A stretch of 5,522 bases of DNA from Paracoccaceae bacterium (GCA_027080755.1 JALWQC010000265.1:1-5522); one strand, 5' to 3'. Shown: positions 1 through 5,522, counted from the stretch's first letter. The notes: a model not told the origin generated them from the letters alone. Numbers and translations: made by a program.

Positions 1-150
1 GTGACCGAGGCCCTGTCCAAAGGCTGGTCGTTGCATGGCGATCCGTCCATTTCCTTTGACTCCGCCCGCGGCGTGATGCGTTGCGCGCAGGCCGTGGTCA
101 AGGAACACGACGGGGAATACACCCGCGGCATGAAACTGGGGGCCGTCTGA
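1..150 (+). CDS. DUF1737-type small protein, C-terminal part (5' end outside window)
   Basis: Frame 1 is open from the first base to the TGA at 148-150 and gives 49 residues, so the true start lies upstream. The readable part contains VTEALSKGW, then SLHGDPSISFD and later CAQAVVKE. This matches what I remember of the DUF1737 pattern: a helix ending in a Gly-Trp, then a short 'G.P...FD' strand and a strand ending in 'QAVVKE'. Proteins of this family are usually only about 60-75 residues, so most of the protein is probably here. No biochemical function is known to me. The gene ends one base before the mch start codon, so the two are almost certainly co-transcribed and perhaps translationally coupled. 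The GTG at base 1 is not claimed as the start. The family call is from memory of the motif, not from a search. Confidence 0.7.
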   Translation: MTEALSKGWSLHGDPSISFDSARGVMRCAQAVVKEHDGEYTRGMKLGAV

Positions 151-151
151 C

Positions 152-1183
152 ATGACCAAAACAAGCGCCGGAAATTTTTTCGAGGATTACCACGTCGGGC
201 AGATCCTGACCCACGCCGTTCCGCGCACGATTTCAGGGGGGGAGCGGGCCGTCTATACCGCGCTTTATCCGACCCGGTTCGCGCTCTATTCCTCGGATGA
301 ATTTGCCCGCGCTTGTGGCCTGCCTGCCAGCCCGATAGAGGATCTGGCCGCCTTTCACGTCGTTTTCGGGAAATCGGTGCCGGATGTTTCGCTGAATGCC
401 GTGGCCAATCTGGGCTATGCCGAGGGGCGGTTCCTGCGCCCCGTTTATGCCGGCGATACGCTTGTGACCACATCAAAGGTAATCGGGGTCAAGCAGAACT
501 CCAACGGGAAAACCGGGGTGGTCTGGGTGCGCTCCCGCGGGAAAAACCAGCGGGGCGAGGTCGTGCTGGAATATGTGCGCTGGGTTATGGTGCGCAAACG
601 TGATCACAATTCCCCCGCCCCCGAAACCGTCATCCCCGACCTGAAACCCGATCTGGCCGCCAGTGACCTGATCATCCCCGAGGGGCTGGATTTCAGCGAT
701 TACGATTTTGATCTGGCAGGGGAACCGCACCGTTTTGCCGACTATACCATCGGCGAAAAAATCGACCATGTGGACGGTGTCACCATCGAAGAGGCCGAAC
801 ACATGCTGGCCACCCGTTTGTGGCAAAACACCGCCAAGGTCCATTTCGACGCCACCAACCGCCCCGACGGCAAGCGCCTGATCTACGGCGGGCATGTGAT
901 TTCGATGGCGCGGGCGCTGTCCTTCAACGGGCTGGCCAATGCGCAGATGATCGTCGGGATCAACGCCGGCACGCATGCGAACCCCTGTTTTGCCGGCGAT
1001 ACCCTGCGCGCCTGGTCCGAGGTTCTGGACAAGGCCGACATCAGCGACAGCATCGGCGCCCTGCGTCTGCGGCTTGTCGCGGTAAAGGGCGAAAGCGCCG
1101 GTTTTCCCCTGCGCGGGGCTGACGGCAAGTATCTGCCGGAGGTCTTGCTTGATCTGGATTATTGGTGTTTGATCCCGAAATAA
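152..1183 (+). CDS. mch: Mesaconyl-C1-CoA hydratase (beta-methylmalyl-CoA dehydratase), MaoC/double-hotdog family
   Basis: Predicted cytoplasmic enzyme that interconverts mesaconyl-C1-CoA and beta-methylmalyl-CoA, the step before beta-methylmalyl-CoA lyase in the ethylmalonyl-CoA pathway. At 343 residues it has the length I expect for Mch. Two hotdog domains are visible, at roughly residues 8-150 and 195-340. Each carries the same strand motif, VYAGDTL at 98-104 and CFAGDTL at 279-285, which marks an internal duplication. Typical Mch stretches include ACGLPASP (54-61), FGKSVPD (72-78), LNAVANLGYAEGRF (81-94), and the hydratase-like QNTAKVHFDATN (225-236) followed by IYGGHVISMARA (244-255). 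The ATG at 152 is one base after the upstream stop; a G-rich run at about 137-142 is a modest Shine-Dalgarno. Other MaoC-type hydratases are possible, but the N-terminal half fits Mch closely. Confidence 0.88.
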   Translation: MTKTSAGNFFEDYHVGQILTHAVPRTISGGERAVYTALYPTRFALYSSDEFARACGLPASPIEDLAAFHVVFGKSVPDVSLNAVANLGYAEGRFLRPVYAGDTLVTTSKVIGVKQNSNGKTGVVWVRSRGKNQRGEVVLEYVRWVMVRKRDHNSPAPETVIPDLKPDLAASDLIIPEGLDFSDYDFDLAGEPHRFADYTIGEKIDHVDGVTIEEAEHMLATRLWQNTAKVHFDATNRPDGKRLIYGGHVISMARALSFNGLANAQMIVGINAGTHANPCFAGDTLRAWSEVLDKADISDSIGALRLRLVAVKGESAGFPLRGADGKYLPEVLLDLDYWCLIPK

Positions 1184-1205
1184 TCCACCTTCGGGGAATC
1201 TGTGA

Positions 1206-2012
1206 ATGCGAAACCTTTTTCTGGGCCTCCTGACCGGCCTGTGCGTTGCAACCGGCGCCTATGCGGCCAAAAATCCGGGCAATTCTGCGGCCAAAACCGG
1301 ATCGGCGGTCAAAGAAATTCCCTTTAGTGTCGATACCATGACCTATGTAGAGGGCAACGTCCTCGCCACGTTTTACCACGAACTCGGGCACGCGCTGATT
1401 GACAAGATGGACCTGCCGGTTTTTGGCCGCGAGGAAGACGCCGCCGACAGTTTTGCGCTGGTTCTGACCGAGATCCTGAACACCCCCGACAAGGCCGAGC
1501 AGATCACATGGGCCAGCGCCGACCAGTATCTGCAACTGGCCCGTCAGGCCAAGGGCAGTCCGCTGGATTTTGCCGACACCCATTCCCTCGACATGGTGCG
1601 GTATTACGATCTGATCTGCCTGTATTACGGCGGTGATATCAACACGCGGGACGATTTTGCCTCCGATAACGGCCTGCCCGAGGACCGCGCCGATTTCTGC
1701 GAGGAACAACGCGACATGGCCGACCGTGCCTGGGGCGGCGTCCTGAAACGGATCGCGCGGCAGAAAGAGGGGCGGGAATGGTTAACCATTGATGACGTGG
1801 ACAAATCGGACAACGAATATGTGATTGCCGCGCAACAGGCCATCCGCGAGGCGGCGCAAAAACTGAACGACCTTTACGCCCCGAAATTCCGCCTGCGCAT
1901 CGATATGACCGACTGTGACGAGGATAACGCCTTTTACGAACCCGGCAGCGGCACGATTATTATGTGTAACGAATATATACCGCCGCTGGCGCGCTCCTAT
2001 ACCCCTATGTGA
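1206..2012 (+). CDS. DUF4344-type putative secreted zinc metallopeptidase
   Basis: A 268-residue protein with an apparent Sec signal peptide: Met-Arg-Asn, a hydrophobic core to about residue 16, and a likely cleavage after AYA at 18-20. It is therefore probably periplasmic or exported. The zinc-protease signature HELGH is at 58-62, with Glu59 as predicted catalytic base. GREEDAADSFA (74-84) follows 12 residues later and probably supplies the third metal ligand, as in DUF4344 proteins. Further family-like blocks are DTHSLDMVRYYDLICLYYGGD (around 123-144) and a C-terminal DCDEDNAFYEP...IIMCNEYI (236-258). Cysteines 138, 165, 237 and 254 could form two disulfides. Substrate and role are unknown. 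The ATG at 1206 is preceded by GGGGAA at 1193-1198 with suitable spacing. The 22-base gap after mch suggests co-transcription. The last Met codon and the stop lie inside a palindromic repeat. Confidence 0.8.
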   Translation: MRNLFLGLLTGLCVATGAYAAKNPGNSAAKTGSAVKEIPFSVDTMTYVEGNVLATFYHELGHALIDKMDLPVFGREEDAADSFALVLTEILNTPDKAEQITWASADQYLQLARQAKGSPLDFADTHSLDMVRYYDLICLYYGGDINTRDDFASDNGLPEDRADFCEEQRDMADRAWGGVLKRIARQKEGREWLTIDDVDKSDNEYVIAAQQAIREAAQKLNDLYAPKFRLRIDMTDCDEDNAFYEPGSGTIIMCNEYIPPLARSYTPM

Positions 2013-2039
2013 TCACTAACCAAAAACATGTGATCACAT
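2007..2039. repeat. Paired palindromic repeat ATGTGATCAC, candidate tandem operator
   Basis: ATGTGATCAC occurs at 2007-2016 and again at 2028-2037. The second copy extends to a perfect 12-bp palindrome, ATGTGATCACAT (2028-2039); the first is palindromic over its central eight bases (2009-2016). Their centres (2012.5 and 2033.5) are 21 bp apart, two helical turns, so two dimeric regulators could sit on the same DNA face. Because each copy is self-complementary, 2007-2016 can also pair with 2030-2039 as a 10-bp stem with a 13-base loop. No T-run follows, so it does not look like an intrinsic terminator. The left copy overlaps the stop codon of the metallopeptidase gene. I do not recognise the regulator. 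Confidence 0.6.
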
Positions 2040-2107
2040 ATTGCCGGATTTTGAAACGTATTTCGGCTCTATTCCGGTTACCTCTGGGAAACCTTTTGAT
2101 GCGAGTC

Positions 2108-2113
2108 TACAAT
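2108..2113 (+). promoter_or_regulatory. Candidate -10 element for sdhC (TACAAT)
   Basis: TACAAT differs from the sigma-70 -10 consensus at one base, and TGGGAA lies 17 bases upstream as a poor -35. If used, transcription would begin near 2120, giving a leader of about 70 bases and placing the two ATGTGATCAC palindromes about 87 and 107 bases upstream of the start. That position is more typical of an activator than of a simple steric repressor. This is a visual match only. Confidence 0.25.
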
Positions 2114-2179
2114 CCGCCCGATTCCGGCGGCCGGGATTTGACGGCAAATTCCGCGCAGCCGCACATATACATTAACGAC

Positions 2180-2186
2180 AGGAGAG
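2180..2186 (+). promoter_or_regulatory. Shine-Dalgarno of sdhC (AGGAGAG)
   Basis: AGGAGAG lies seven bases before the ATG at 2194 and fixes that codon as the start of sdhC. The resulting N-terminus aligns the quinone-site and heme residues with the numbering of the E. coli protein. Confidence 0.8.
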
Positions 2187-2193
2187 AACCACC

Positions 2194-2577
2194 ATGTCAG
2201 ACGTAAACCGGGGTGATCGGCCACTCTCGCCGCATTTGTCTGTGTATCGCCCGCAGATGTCGATGATCACATCCATCACCCACCGCATTACCGGCGTGGG
2301 CATGGTTATCGCCCTTTCCTGGATCGTCTGGTGGTTCCTGGCCGCCTCTACCGGCCCCGAGGCGTTTGCAACGCTGGATTCCTCGCTGACCAGCTGGTTC
2401 GGGATTCTGGTTCTGGTCGGCTCGCTCTGGGCGCTGTCCTACCACTTCTGCAACGGCATCCGGCATCTGCTTTGGGATTTCGGCTACGGGCTTGAAAAAG
2501 TCACGGCGCGGAAAACCGGCGTTGCGGCCTTTGTCTGTTCCGTCATCCTGACCGTTCTGGTCCTTTTGATCGCCTAG
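2194..2577 (+). CDS. sdhC: Succinate dehydrogenase cytochrome b556 subunit
   Basis: One of the two membrane anchors of Complex II in the inner membrane; it helps bind haem b and form the ubiquinone site. The 127-residue protein opens with RPLSPHLSVYRPQ (9-21), the standard SdhC N-terminal motif, then SITHRITG (27-34). Ser27 and Arg31 fall at the same numbers as the E. coli quinone-site residues. His84 in SYHFCNGIRHLLWDFG (82-97) is the predicted axial haem ligand, again at the E. coli number. Three hydrophobic segments are visible at roughly 33-51, 67-88 and 108-126. It is the first gene of the sdh operon, with an 11-base gap to sdhD. All key residues appear intact. Confidence 0.96.
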   Translation: MSDVNRGDRPLSPHLSVYRPQMSMITSITHRITGVGMVIALSWIVWWFLAASTGPEAFATLDSSLTSWFGILVLVGSLWALSYHFCNGIRHLLWDFGYGLEKVTARKTGVAAFVCSVILTVLVLLIA

Positions 2578-2588
2578 GGGGAAATAGC

Positions 2589-2963
2589 ATGCGATATCTT
2601 ACCGACAGAAAGCGCGTCGAAGGTCTGGGCGTTGCCCATGACGGCGTTCAGCATTTCACCCTGCAGCGTATCACCGCGATTGCACTGCTGCCGCTGGCGA
2701 TCCTGTTTGTCCTGCCCTTTGCCCGCAGCCTTGGCACCGATTACACGCAGGTCATCACGACCTATGCGCAGCCGTTCAATGCCGTCATCGCAATCCTGTT
2801 TTTCCTGACCGCCTTCACGCACCTGCGTCTGGGCCTGCAGGTCGTGATAGAGGATTACGTCCACAGCAAGGGCCTGCTGGCCACGCTTCTGATTGCCAAT
2901 TCGCTGTTTTGCTGGCTGATGACTGCCTTCGGCATCTTTGCCGTTCTGAAAATTGCCCTATAG
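2589..2963 (+). CDS. sdhD: Succinate dehydrogenase hydrophobic membrane anchor subunit
   Basis: Second membrane anchor of Complex II. The 124-residue protein has an N-terminal cytoplasmic stretch ending in VQHFTLQRITA (20-30) and three hydrophobic segments near 28-46, 64-86 and 96-121. The motif HLRLGLQVVIEDY (78-90) gives His78 as the predicted second haem b ligand, with Asp89 and Tyr90 eleven and twelve residues later, the same spacing as His71, Asp82 and Tyr83 of E. coli SdhD. Tyr90 is expected to contact ubiquinone. The start at 2589 follows a purine-rich AGGGGGAAA (2576-2584) that begins inside the sdhC stop codon. A 15-base gap leads to sdhA. SdhD sequences diverge strongly, so position and the H..DY motif carry the call. 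Confidence 0.94.
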   Translation: MRYLTDRKRVEGLGVAHDGVQHFTLQRITAIALLPLAILFVLPFARSLGTDYTQVITTYAQPFNAVIAILFFLTAFTHLRLGLQVVIEDYVHSKGLLATLLIANSLFCWLMTAFGIFAVLKIAL

Positions 2964-2978
2964 GGACCGGAGTTTCCA

Positions 2979-4787
2979 ATGTCTTCTTACAAAATAATCG
3001 ATCACGAATATGACGTTGTAGTAGTCGGTGCCGGCGGCGCCGGTCTGCGTGCGACGCTGGGCATGGCCGAACAGGGGTTGAAAACCGCCTGTGTGACCAA
3101 GGTTTTCCCGACCCGTTCCCATACGGTTGCCGCGCAGGGGGGGATTGCCGCCTCGCTCGGGAATATGGGACCGGACAACTGGAAATGGCACATGTACGAC
3201 ACCGTGAAGGGGTCCGACTGGCTGGGCGATAACGACACCATCGAATATGTCGCCCGCGAGGCCCCGCGCGCGGTTTACGAACTGGAACACTACGGCGTTC
3301 CGTTTTCCCGCACCGAGGACGGCAAGATTTACCAGCGTCCCTTTGGCGGCCACACCACCGAATACGGCGAAGGCCCCCCATCGTCGCGGGCCTGTGCGGC
3401 CGCGGACCGGACCGGCCACGCCATGCTGCACACCCTTTACGGGCAGTCTCTGAAACATAACGCCGAATTCTACATCGAATATTTCGCGCTGGATCTGATC
3501 ATGTCGGACGAAGGCGAGTGTCAGGGCATTATCGCCTGGAAGCTGGACGACGGCACCATCCACCGTTTCAACGCCAAGATGGTCGTTCTGGCCACCGGCG
3601 GCGCAGGGCGGACCTATTTTTCCTGCACCTCGGCGCATACCTGCACGGGCGACGGCGCCGGCATGGTTCTGCGCGCCGGCCTGCCGATGCAGGACATGGA
3701 ATTCGTGCAGTTCCACCCCACCGGCATCTATGGTGTCGGCCCGCTGATCACCGAAGGCGTGCGCGGCGAGGGGGGATATCTGACCAACTCCGAGGGCGAA
3801 CGTTTCATGGAACGCTACGCCCCGACCTACAAGGATCTGGCCAGCCGTGACGTTGTTTCACGCTGCATGACCCAGGAAATCCGCGACGGGCGCGGCGTTG
3901 GCAAAAAGGGCGACCACATCAACCTGAACCTCAGCCACCTGCCGGCCGAGGCCATTCACGAGCGCCTGCCCGGCATTGCCGAAAGCGCCCGCATTTTCTG
4001 TGGCGTCGATGTGACCAAGGAACCGATTCCGGTGATCCCGACGGCGCATTACAACATGGGCGGCATCCCCACCAACCTCTGGGGCGAGGTGCTGAACCCC
4101 ACCAAGGATGACCCCGACGCGGTTGTTCCCGGCCTTATGGCCTGCGGCGAGGCGGCCTCTGCCTCCTTGCACGGGTCGAACCGGCTTGGCACCAACTCGC
4201 TGCTGGATCTGGTTGTGCTTGGACGCGCAACCTCCATCCGCGCCGGCAAGGTTATCGACCGCGAGGCCGAGCTGCCCGAGCCGAACGAAGCCAAAACCGA
4301 AGCCATCATGGAACGTTTCGACCGCATCCGCCACGCGGACGGCTCGAAGAATCCGGCCGAAGTGCGCCTGAACATGCAATGGGCCATGCAGAACAACGCC
4401 GCCGTTTTCCGCACCTCGGAAACCCTGGCCGAGGGCTGCAAGGAACTAAGCGAAATCTGGAAAGAGATGGAGGATATCAAGGTCACCGACCGCTCCCTGA
4501 TCTGGAACAGCGACCTGATGGAAACGCTGGAATTGCACAACCTTATGGCAAATGCGATGACGATCATGTATGGTGCCGAGGCCCGCAAGGAAAGCCGAGG
4601 CGCCCACGCGCACGAGGATTACCCTGAACGGGATGACGAACACTGGCGTATCCACACGCTGGCCAAGGTGGATGATTCGGGCAATGTGACGCTCGATTAT
4701 CGTCCCGTTCATATCCAGCCGCTCACCACCCCCGAGGAGGGCGGCATCGATGTCGCCAAAATCGCACCCAAGGTGCGTGTCTACTAG
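2979..4787 (+). CDS. sdhA: Succinate dehydrogenase flavoprotein subunit
   Basis: Catalytic subunit of Complex II on the cytoplasmic face of the inner membrane; it oxidises succinate to fumarate with covalently bound FAD. The 602-residue length is normal for an alphaproteobacterial SdhA. The FAD dinucleotide-binding glycines are in [12 protein letters not shown] (14-25). [10 protein letters not shown] (46-55) holds His48, the expected covalent FAD attachment site. Active-site residues are visible: His246 in QFHPTGIYG, Thr258-Glu259 in [11 protein letters not shown], Arg290 in ASRDVVSR (predicted proton-transfer arginine), His357 in TAHYNMGG and Arg402 in [13 protein letters not shown]. The C-terminal helical domain (about 445-560) ends with [16 protein letters not shown]. 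The start at 2979 has GGACCGGAG upstream (2964-2972). Nothing is missing or odd in the protein; the unusual point is that sdhB does not follow directly. Confidence 0.98.
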   Translation: MSSYKIIDHEYDVVVVGAGGAGLRATLGMAEQGLKTACVTKVFPTRSHTVAAQGGIAASLGNMGPDNWKWHMYDTVKGSDWLGDNDTIEYVAREAPRAVYELEHYGVPFSRTEDGKIYQRPFGGHTTEYGEGPPSSRACAAADRTGHAMLHTLYGQSLKHNAEFYIEYFALDLIMSDEGECQGIIAWKLDDGTIHRFNAKMVVLATGGAGRTYFSCTSAHTCTGDGAGMVLRAGLPMQDMEFVQFHPTGIYGVGPLITEGVRGEGGYLTNSEGERFMERYAPTYKDLASRDVVSRCMTQEIRDGRGVGKKGDHINLNLSHLPAEAIHERLPGIAESARIFCGVDVTKEPIPVIPTAHYNMGGIPTNLWGEVLNPTKDDPDAVVPGLMACGEAASASLHGSNRLGTNSLLDLVVLGRATSIRAGKVIDREAELPEPNEAKTEAIMERFDRIRHADGSKNPAEVRLNMQWAMQNNAAVFRTSETLAEGCKELSEIWKEMEDIKVTDRSLIWNSDLMETLELHNLMANAMTIMYGAEARKESRGAHAHEDYPERDDEHWRIHTLAKVDDSGNVTLDYRPVHIQPLTTPEEGGIDVAKIAPKVRVY

Positions 4788-4792
4788 GAGGT
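4786..4792 (+). promoter_or_regulatory. Strong Shine-Dalgarno AGGAGGT overlapping the sdhA stop codon
   Basis: AGGAGGT starts at the second base of the sdhA TAG stop and lies six bases before the ATG at 4799. It is the best ribosome binding site in the window, better than those of sdhD, sdhA and sdhB. It supports real translation of the small lipoprotein gene that follows and suggests coupling to sdhA termination. Confidence 0.85.
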
Positions 4793-4798
4793 AGTTAA

Positions 4799-5077
4799 AT
4801 GCGTTTTGTGTCCCTTGCTGTTCTTGCCCCGATTGCCCTTGCCGCCTGCGCACCGCAGCCGATGACCCTGAAGCAGGCTATGGCCTATTGTCAGGAAAAG
4901 GCCGACGCTGCCGCCGGTGTGCATGGCAATGTCGGGCTCAGCCTGGGAACCGGCGGCACGTCCGCCAGCCTTAGCCTTTCGGTAAGTGACTCCTATCTTC
5001 GTGGCGATGATCCGAAAATTGTTTATGATACCTGTATGAACAACCTTTCGGCCAACGGCCAGATTACAGGAGAATAA
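4799..5077 (+). CDS. Small predicted lipoprotein between sdhA and sdhB, function unknown
   Basis: A 92-residue protein that I cannot assign to a named family. It begins with a short Arg-containing n-region, a hydrophobic core and a lipobox LAAC (14-17), so Cys17 should be lipidated after signal peptidase II cleavage. Ala at +2 predicts Lol-dependent delivery to the outer membrane. The mature part has a short helix-like stretch (22-39), a Gly/Ser-rich segment (40-63) with alternating small and hydrophobic residues such as GLSLGTGG and ASLSLSVS, and a C-terminal segment containing Cys79. Cys31 and Cys79 are the only other cysteines and could form a disulfide. The strong AGGAGGT at the sdhA stop and an 11-base gap place it firmly in the sdh operon. 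The topology gives no evident route to direct contact with cytoplasmic SdhA/SdhB. Confidence 0.82.
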   Translation: MRFVSLAVLAPIALAACAPQPMTLKQAMAYCQEKADAAAGVHGNVGLSLGTGGTSASLSLSVSDSYLRGDDPKIVYDTCMNNLSANGQITGE

Positions 5078-5078
5078 C

Positions 5079-5306
5079 ATGAAACGCATTTCCATTATCG
5101 CCATAGTCGCCGCCACCGGTCTGCTGGCCGCCTGCACGCAACAGCTGTCCCAGGAAGAAATCCGGCGCAATGCGGTGATTTCCTCGCTTAATCTTACACC
5201 GGACGAGCAGAATATCTGGAAGACGCTCACGCCCGAACAACAGAACCGCGCAATTGCGTTTATTCAAAACGGTGGCACGCTGATCGCATCCCTCGGGGAT
5301 GCCTGA
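5079..5306 (+). CDS. Second small predicted lipoprotein upstream of sdhB, function unknown
   Basis: A 75-residue protein of unrecognised family. MKR, a hydrophobic core (residues 4-16) and a lipobox LAAC (16-19) predict a lipoprotein with Cys19 as the acylated residue; Thr at +2 favours outer-membrane sorting. The mature part is only 57 residues, hydrophilic and mostly helical in character. It contains two adjacent 11-residue units beginning LTPDEQ (39-44) and LTPEQQ (50-55). This recalls the LTxxQ motifs of periplasmic Spy/CpxP proteins, but the protein is too short to be called one. It lacks cysteines after Cys19. AGGAGA (5068-5073) lies five bases before its ATG, inside the end of the preceding lipoprotein gene, from whose stop it is separated by one base. 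A 27-base gap follows before sdhB. Very probably translated, given the signal and tight packing. Confidence 0.8.
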   Translation: MKRISIIAIVAATGLLAACTQQLSQEEIRRNAVISSLNLTPDEQNIWKTLTPEQQNRAIAFIQNGGTLIASLGDA

Positions 5307-5333
5307 TCCCACCCGACGTTAAGGAAACACACG

Positions 5334-5522
5334 ATGGTTGAATTTGCACTTCCCAAAAACTCCCGCATGACTGTCGGGAAAACCTGGCCGAAGCCCGAGG
5401 GCAGCAACCTGCGCGCCTTCAAAATCTATCGCTATGACCCGGATACCGGCGAAAACCCGCGTGTGGACACCTATTACGTCGATATGGACGACTGCGGCCC
5501 GATGGTTCTGGACGCGCTGCTG
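5334..5522 (+). CDS. sdhB: Succinate dehydrogenase iron-sulfur subunit, N-terminal part (runs off window)
   Basis: The frame opens at ATG 5334, seven bases after AAGGAA (5321-5326), and stays open for 63 codons to the last base. The translation shows an alphaproteobacterial SdhB N-terminus: LPKNSRMTVGKTWPKPEG (6-23), FKIYRYDPDTGENPRVDTY (31-49, the first ferredoxin-like strand region), and the conserved VDMDDCGPMVLDALL (51-65 by motif register; the last residues in the window). The DDCGPMVLDAL motif is a hallmark of SdhB. The cysteines for the 2Fe-2S, 4Fe-4S and 3Fe-4S clusters lie beyond the window. SdhB passes electrons from SdhA-bound FAD to ubiquinone at the SdhC/SdhD interface. No truncation is implied; the window simply ends. 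Confidence 0.96.
   Translation, partial: MVEFALPKNSRMTVGKTWPKPEGSNLRAFKIYRYDPDTGENPRVDTYYVDMDDCGPMVLDALL

Larger units (their letters stand above)
2013..2193 (+). promoter_or_regulatory. Intergenic region and presumed promoter/leader of the sdh operon
   Basis: This is the only sizeable non-coding stretch in the window and the obvious place for the sdhCDAB promoter. A good -10-like hexamer, TACAAT (2108-2113, five of six matches to TATAAT), has a weak -35-like TGGGAA 17 bases upstream (2085-2090). A strong -35-like TTGACG is at 2138-2143, but the AT-rich CATATACATT that follows is spaced too far for a standard sigma-70 pair. A short GC-rich inverted repeat, CCGCC (2114-2118) with GGCGG (2126-2130), lies in the putative leader. 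No intrinsic terminator with a T-run is seen for the upstream gene. The start site is not determinable from sequence alone, so the region is called with confidence but the exact promoter is not. Confidence 0.5.

Noticed and set aside
1041..1709. Minus-strand open frame of 222 codons across the mch/metallopeptidase junction
   Set aside because: It overlaps two well-supported + strand genes almost fully and shows no family-like sequence.
2007..2039. CRP/FNR binding site
   Set aside because: The half-sites TGTGA and TCACA abut with no six-base spacer, and there is no TTGAT/ATCAA, so neither consensus is met.
2007..2060. Intrinsic terminator after the metallopeptidase gene
   Set aside because: The possible 10-bp stem is only moderately GC-rich and is followed by ATTGCCGGATT, not by a T-run.
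2138..2175. Promoter made from TTGACG (2138-2143) and the AT-rich CATATACATT
   Set aside because: The best -10-like hexamers, TATACA and TACATT, are 22 or more bases from the -35-like element, outside the usual 16-18 range.
2009..2206. 65-codon + strand frame spanning the sdhC upstream region
   Set aside because: It starts within the palindrome without a Shine-Dalgarno, has an unconvincing composition and runs into the sdhC start. The stretch is better explained as promoter and leader.
2958..3716. Long open frame (252 codons) on the minus strand opposite sdhA
   Set aside because: It is antisense to a certain sdhA gene, has no recognisable motif, and arises from the GC-rich third-position bias of the real gene.
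4784..5230. Minus-strand open frame of 148 codons opposite the two small lipoprotein genes
   Set aside because: The + strand reading has two lipoboxes, two good Shine-Dalgarno sites and operon-like spacing; the minus reading has none of these.

Overview
The window looks like a chromosomal segment of an alphaproteobacterium, most likely a Rhodobacterales (Roseobacter-type) organism. Three observations support this: a mesaconyl-C1-CoA hydratase of the ethylmalonyl-CoA pathway, an alphaproteobacterial-style succinate dehydrogenase operon in the order sdhC-sdhD-sdhA-(small genes)-sdhB, and fairly high-GC, GC3-rich coding. All real genes are on the + strand and densely packed. No mobile element, CRISPR array, rRNA or tRNA is visible.

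Layout. Bases 1-150 are the C-terminal end of a small DUF1737-type protein. One base later comes mch (152-1183), a double-hotdog MaoC-family mesaconyl-CoA hydratase. It is followed 22 bases on by a secreted DUF4344-type putative zinc metallopeptidase (1206-2012). The longest non-coding stretch (2013-2193, about 180 bases) separates this group from the sdh operon. At its left edge, overlapping the metallopeptidase stop codon, are two copies of ATGTGATCAC with centres 21 bp apart, probably a tandem operator or else a 10-bp hairpin. The sdh operon then runs sdhC (2194-2577), sdhD (2589-2963), sdhA (2979-4787), two tiny predicted lipoproteins (4799-5077 and 5079-5306), and the start of sdhB (5334 to the window end).

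How the genes fit together. Mch acts in the glyoxylate-cycle-independent route that assimilates acetyl-CoA to glyoxylate and propionyl-CoA; propionyl-CoA is then converted to succinyl-CoA and succinate. Succinate dehydrogenase (Complex II) oxidises that succinate to fumarate and passes electrons through FAD, Fe-S clusters and haem b to ubiquinone. The heme, quinone and flavin residues of SdhC, SdhD and SdhA are all intact at the expected places.

Most of the window is ordinary core metabolism. The parts worth a second look are the two unrecognised lipoproteins translated between sdhA and sdhB, the paired palindrome before sdhC, and the envelope metallopeptidase between the two metabolic blocks.
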